Source: Syntrophaceae bacterium CG2_30_49_12 (GTDB taxonomy: Bacteria > Desulfobacterota > Syntrophia > Syntrophales > CG2-30-49-12). From it: a stretch of 6,611 nt of DNA. This document shows, one piece after another, positions 5,127 through 6,611 of this stretch. A program made the position numbers and the translations under genes. The notes beneath the pieces are model-generated. The model was given only the letters and a program-made list of their open reading frames with translations, did no database searches and was not told where the DNA came from. Numbering within the stretch: the stretch's first letter is position 1; every line of letters starts with the position of its first letter. Location of the stretch: the NCBI GenBank assembly GCA_001873675.1, contig MNZP01000219.1:1-6611 (forward strand). The letters are read 5' to 3'.

Positions 5127-5805
5127 CAGGGAATATACCAAAACTTGAAGATATTGATCTCAATTCCCAGTTCCGCCGCGCGCTTGAGCTGATGGAAGAG
5201 ACGGATAAAAACATTTTTATTACAGGCCGGGCGGGCACCGGCAAATCAACGCTGCTTCAGTATTTTCGCTACCACACGGGTAAAATACCGTGATTCTGGC
5301 GCCGACGGGCGTGGCCGCCGTCAATGTCGGCGGGCAGACCATCCATTCTTTTTTCCATTTCAAACCGAATGTGACACCAGTATCCATCAAAAAGAGAAAG
5401 AGCGCGGATAAAGACAAACCGACAATCTACAAGAAGCTGACCACGATTGTTATGGATGAGGTCTCGATGGTGCGTGCCGACCTGCTGGACTGCGTAGATA
5501 AATTCTTACGGCTCAACGGTCCCGATCCAAAAAGACCCTTCGGCGGCGTGCAGATGATCTTCATCGGCGATCTGTATCAGTTGCCGCCCGTTGTCTGCAG
5601 CCGGGAAAAGGAAATATTTCGCGTGCATTACAAAAGCCATTATTTCTTCAGCGCCGAAGTTTTCGGACAACTGGATATGGAGTTTGTCGAACTGGAAAAA
5701 GTTTACCGCCAGAAGGATGATGAATTTATCCGTCTGCTCAACGCGATCCGTAACCGCACGGTTTCGGATGACGATCTGGCGCTGTTCAACTTGCTTGACG
5801 CGTAA
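5123..5805 (+). pseudogene. Pif1/RecD-like superfamily 1 helicase, frameshifted and truncated
   Basis: The ATG at 5123 overlaps the intI stop (ATGA). The first 56 residues carry Walker A, FITGRAGTGKSTLL (K41), then a TGA at 5291. Reading resumes one frame over from 5290 with VILAPTGVAAVNVGGQTIHS (motif Ia), IVMDEVSMVRADLLD (Walker B, DE) and FIGDLYQLPPV (motif III), up to a stop at 5803. Restoring one A in the run at 5282-5285 would give a continuous protein (GK-NT-VILAP), so a single-base deletion, or a sequencing error, explains the shift. The product would still be only about 228 residues, without motifs IV-VI or the second RecA-like domain, whereas such helicases normally run to several hundred residues. 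It therefore should not act as a helicase. The 60 bases after the stop show no helicase motifs in any frame. Confidence 0.88.
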
Positions 5806-5872
5806 GGAAAGGCGCGTTTTTAACGTGGATCGAATCTTGGAAATCTGCTTTACGGAAAATGGATAAGTTAAA

Positions 5873-5908
5873 AATCCCCCCTAACCCCCCTTTGCGAAAG
5901 GGGGGATT
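5873..5908. repeat. C-run/G-run palindromic repeat between convergent genes
   Basis: CCCCCCTTT-GCG-AAAGGGGGG (5885-5905) is a perfect 9-bp stem with a three-base loop; a second C-run just before it (AATCCCCCC, 5873-5881) can pair with the same G-run (5900-5908). This look matches small dispersed palindromes that I recall from many environmental bacterial genomes, though copy number cannot be seen here. It lies between the broken helicase and purF and may end transcription: on the minus strand a T-run follows the last G-run, while on the plus strand none follows. Confidence 0.6.
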
Positions 5909-5988
5909 ACACAGTGGGGGCATGCTTCGTTGTGGCAACAAGCCATGAAGGTTTGTTTTTTATCGATTCGCCCAGACTGAGGTCGCCT

Positions 5989-6611
5989 TTATTTAATGGG
6001 GCTGACCCCGTCCCAGCACTTCAGGCAGAGGTCTTTTCTGGGGATGCCGAGGGCGGCAACGAAGGCGTCAATACTGTTGTATTTAACGGAATCGGCGCCG
6101 ATCTGTTCTGCTATCCAGGCTTCCATATCCCTCAACTGTTGCATGGTCATGATATTGCCGGTCTTGAAGTAACGCCTGGCGGCCAGTTCCTCATAGGAGC
6201 GGGTTGAAATACCGAAATCACAGGGATACATCAAGGGCGGACAGGCAATCCGGACATGCACTTCCTTGGCACCGGCCTTTTTCAAGTCCCTGACCTTATA
6301 AAGAATCTGGGTGCCTCTGACAATGGAATCGTCGCAAAGGACTACGCGCTTGTTTTCCACGGCATACCGGAGAACGGAGAGCTTACGTTTAGCCATCTGC
6401 TCGCGGGCATGCTGTGTGGACTGGGTATAGCTCCGGTCGGCGTAGCGGTTGTAAAGAAACACCTCCTGGTACTTGATCCCCGATTGCTGGTGGTATCCGA
6501 GGGCATGGCCAATGCCGGACATGGGCACCGGCGCGACGATATCGGCCGCGATATCCGCCTCGTCCATGTCCCGTTGGGCAAGGCTCTGGCCCATATTGTT
6601 GCGGGGTTCCT
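5989..6611 (-). CDS. purF: Amidophosphoribosyltransferase PurF, C-terminal part
   Basis: The reading frame is open to the right edge, so only the last 206 residues are visible. PurF makes 5-phosphoribosylamine from PRPP and glutamine, the first step of purine synthesis in the cytoplasm; the N-terminal glutaminase half lies outside. Seen here are PRNNMGQSLAQRD, the substrate-contacting VPMSGIGHALGYHQQSGI region, QREMAKRKLSVLR-like segment (REQMAKRKLSVLR), and the PRPP-binding signature KRVVLCDDSIVRGTQ, followed by ACPPLMYPCDFGIST. C-terminal cysteines in a CLKC pair near the end, and the Cys of YPCDFG, match positions that hold a 4Fe-4S cluster in the Bacillus-type enzyme. An ATG at 6594 is internal, not the start. 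It converges on the integron and its base composition is richer in G+C than the array. Confidence 0.95.
   Translation of the reverse strand, partial: EPRNNMGQSLAQRDMDEADIAADIVAPVPMSGIGHALGYHQQSGIKYQEVFLYNRYADRSYTQSTQHAREQMAKRKLSVLRYAVENKRVVLCDDSIVRGTQILYKVRDLKKAGAKEVHVRIACPPLMYPCDFGISTRSYEELAARRYFKTGNIMTMQQLRDMEAWIAEQIGADSVKYNSIDAFVAALGIPRKDLCLKCWDGVSPIK

Noticed and set aside
5591..5866. Plus-strand frame of 91 codons overlapping the helicase end
   Set aside because: It is an out-of-frame reading of the helicase; its tail after 5805 shows no helicase motif and no known domain.

Overview
The window is the start of a sedentary (chromosomal-type) integron joined to ordinary chromosome. An integron-integrase gene (intI, 3816-5126, +) faces away from a cassette array that fills positions 1-3634. 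Four complete gene cassettes and the start of a fifth read leftward on the minus strand, and each complete one ends in a recognisable attC recombination site (3076-3177, 2228-2356, 1168-1226, 178-237). The attI crossover triplet lies in a perfect GTTRRRY core at 3629-3635. A good sigma70-type promoter at 3698-3726 points into the array and is the likely Pc. The sequence suggests a Gram-negative, environmental, possibly anaerobic bacterium; a Desulfobacterota-like host is my guess from the style of IntI, PurF and the G/C-tract repeat, with low confidence.

Array contents, in order from attI: (1) a small protein with a ribbon-helix-helix-like C-terminus (3195-3572); (2) a PIN-domain (VapC-like) toxin with a small partner gene overlapping its end (2529-3023 and 2351-2542); (3) an unusual two-gene cassette with a putative lipoprotein (1671-2189) and a two-helix membrane protein (1251-1637); (4) an AbiTii-domain protein of a family linked to abortive phage infection (241-1152); (5) the first 36 codons of a Phd/YefM-type antitoxin (1-110) with its own strong promoter. 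Toxin-antitoxin cassettes are typical of sedentary integrons, where they are thought to stabilise the array. The AbiTii cassette suggests the array also carries phage defence.

Right of the array, IntI has all the tyrosine-recombinase catalytic residues and the IntI-specific insertion, but is about 100 residues longer than usual at the N-terminus. The extra part looks like a second core-binding (SAM-like) domain. Its stop codon overlaps the start of a Pif1/RecD-like helicase gene (5123-5805), implying translational coupling. Here that helicase is broken: one base appears to be missing in an A-run near 5282-5285, and the gene stops after helicase motifs I-III. A C-run/G-run palindrome (5873-5908) follows it. 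Beyond lies the 3' part of purF on the opposite strand (5989 to the right edge), a housekeeping gene visibly richer in G+C than the array, marking the chromosomal flank.

The most unusual points are the long IntI coupled to a helicase, an intI/attI intergenic region full of overlapping operator-like palindromes, and the strong variation in attC length and sequence, which suggests cassettes collected from different sources.
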